NCBI RefSeq assembly: GCF_946222815.1
Contig: NZ_CAMJRK010000080.1
Coordinates: 1-6,365 of the forward strand
Direction of reading: 5' to 3'
DNA length: 6,365 nt
Source: an uncultured Leuconostoc sp.
GTDB taxonomy: Bacteria; Bacillota; Bacilli; Lactobacillales; Lactobacillaceae
The notes under the pieces were generated by a model. That model was not told the DNA's origin and did not search any database. It saw nothing but the letters and a program-made list of their open reading frames with translations. The position numbers were made by a program, and so were the translations under genes. Below are positions 6,352 to 6,365 of the stretch, piece after piece. Position 1 is the first letter of the stretch, and the number at the start of each line of letters is the position of its first letter.

Positions 6352-6365
6352 ATGGCACAGACACC
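6352..6365 (+). CDS. Start of an unidentified gene, truncated by the window end
   Basis: An ATG at 6352 follows a good ribosome binding site (AAAGGAAG at 6339-6346) with normal spacing, and the first codons read MAQT before the window stops. Nothing can be said about function. In lactobacilli clpX is often next to tig, but these four residues do not support or exclude that. Confidence 0.55.

Noticed and set aside
1..6365. tracrRNA gene
   Set aside because: No stretch complementary to the 5' half of the repeat was found on either strand; it probably lies near cas9 outside the window.

Overview
The window looks like a chromosomal segment of a low-GC Gram-positive bacterium of the order Lactobacillales. 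The evidence is the type II-A CRISPR adaptation genes (cas1, cas2, a short csn2), a repeat resembling those of lactobacillus II-A arrays (as remembered, not searched), a Firmicutes-style trigger factor, AGGAGG-like ribosome binding sites, and A/T-rich intergenic DNA with U-tract terminators. Weissella or a related lactobacillus is my guess at genus; the sequence alone does not settle it.

Positions 1-1732 hold the downstream end of a type II-A cas operon, all on the + strand and tightly coupled: the C-terminal four-fifths of cas1, then cas2, then csn2, each joined to the next by a few bases of overlap. Cas9 and a tracrRNA must lie upstream if they exist; neither is visible here. The cas1 frame that carries all conserved motifs is closed by two stop codons at 34-42. 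The gene is therefore either frameshifted or interrupted near the left edge, and spacer acquisition may be lost in this strain.

Positions 1753-2382 are a very regular CRISPR array of ten 36-base repeats and nine spacers of exactly 30 bases. The first nine repeats are identical and the last differs only in its final two bases, which marks the far end. Only 20 bases separate csn2 from the first repeat, so there is almost no free-standing leader. A strong hairpin terminator begins inside the last repeat.

Positions 2383-2545 are a regulatory intergenic region with a 14-bp perfect palindrome and a longer inverted repeat around it. It precedes an overlapping two-gene unit: a small membrane-anchored MORN-repeat protein and a 613-residue OatA-like membrane acyltransferase with a C-terminal SGNH domain, which probably modifies a cell-surface polymer.

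Positions 4884-6179 encode trigger factor (tig), a housekeeping ribosome-associated chaperone, with its own promoter region and a clear terminator. The window ends four codons into the next + strand gene, whose identity cannot be read. The layout is an accessory defence locus and a surface-modification pair next to a core gene.
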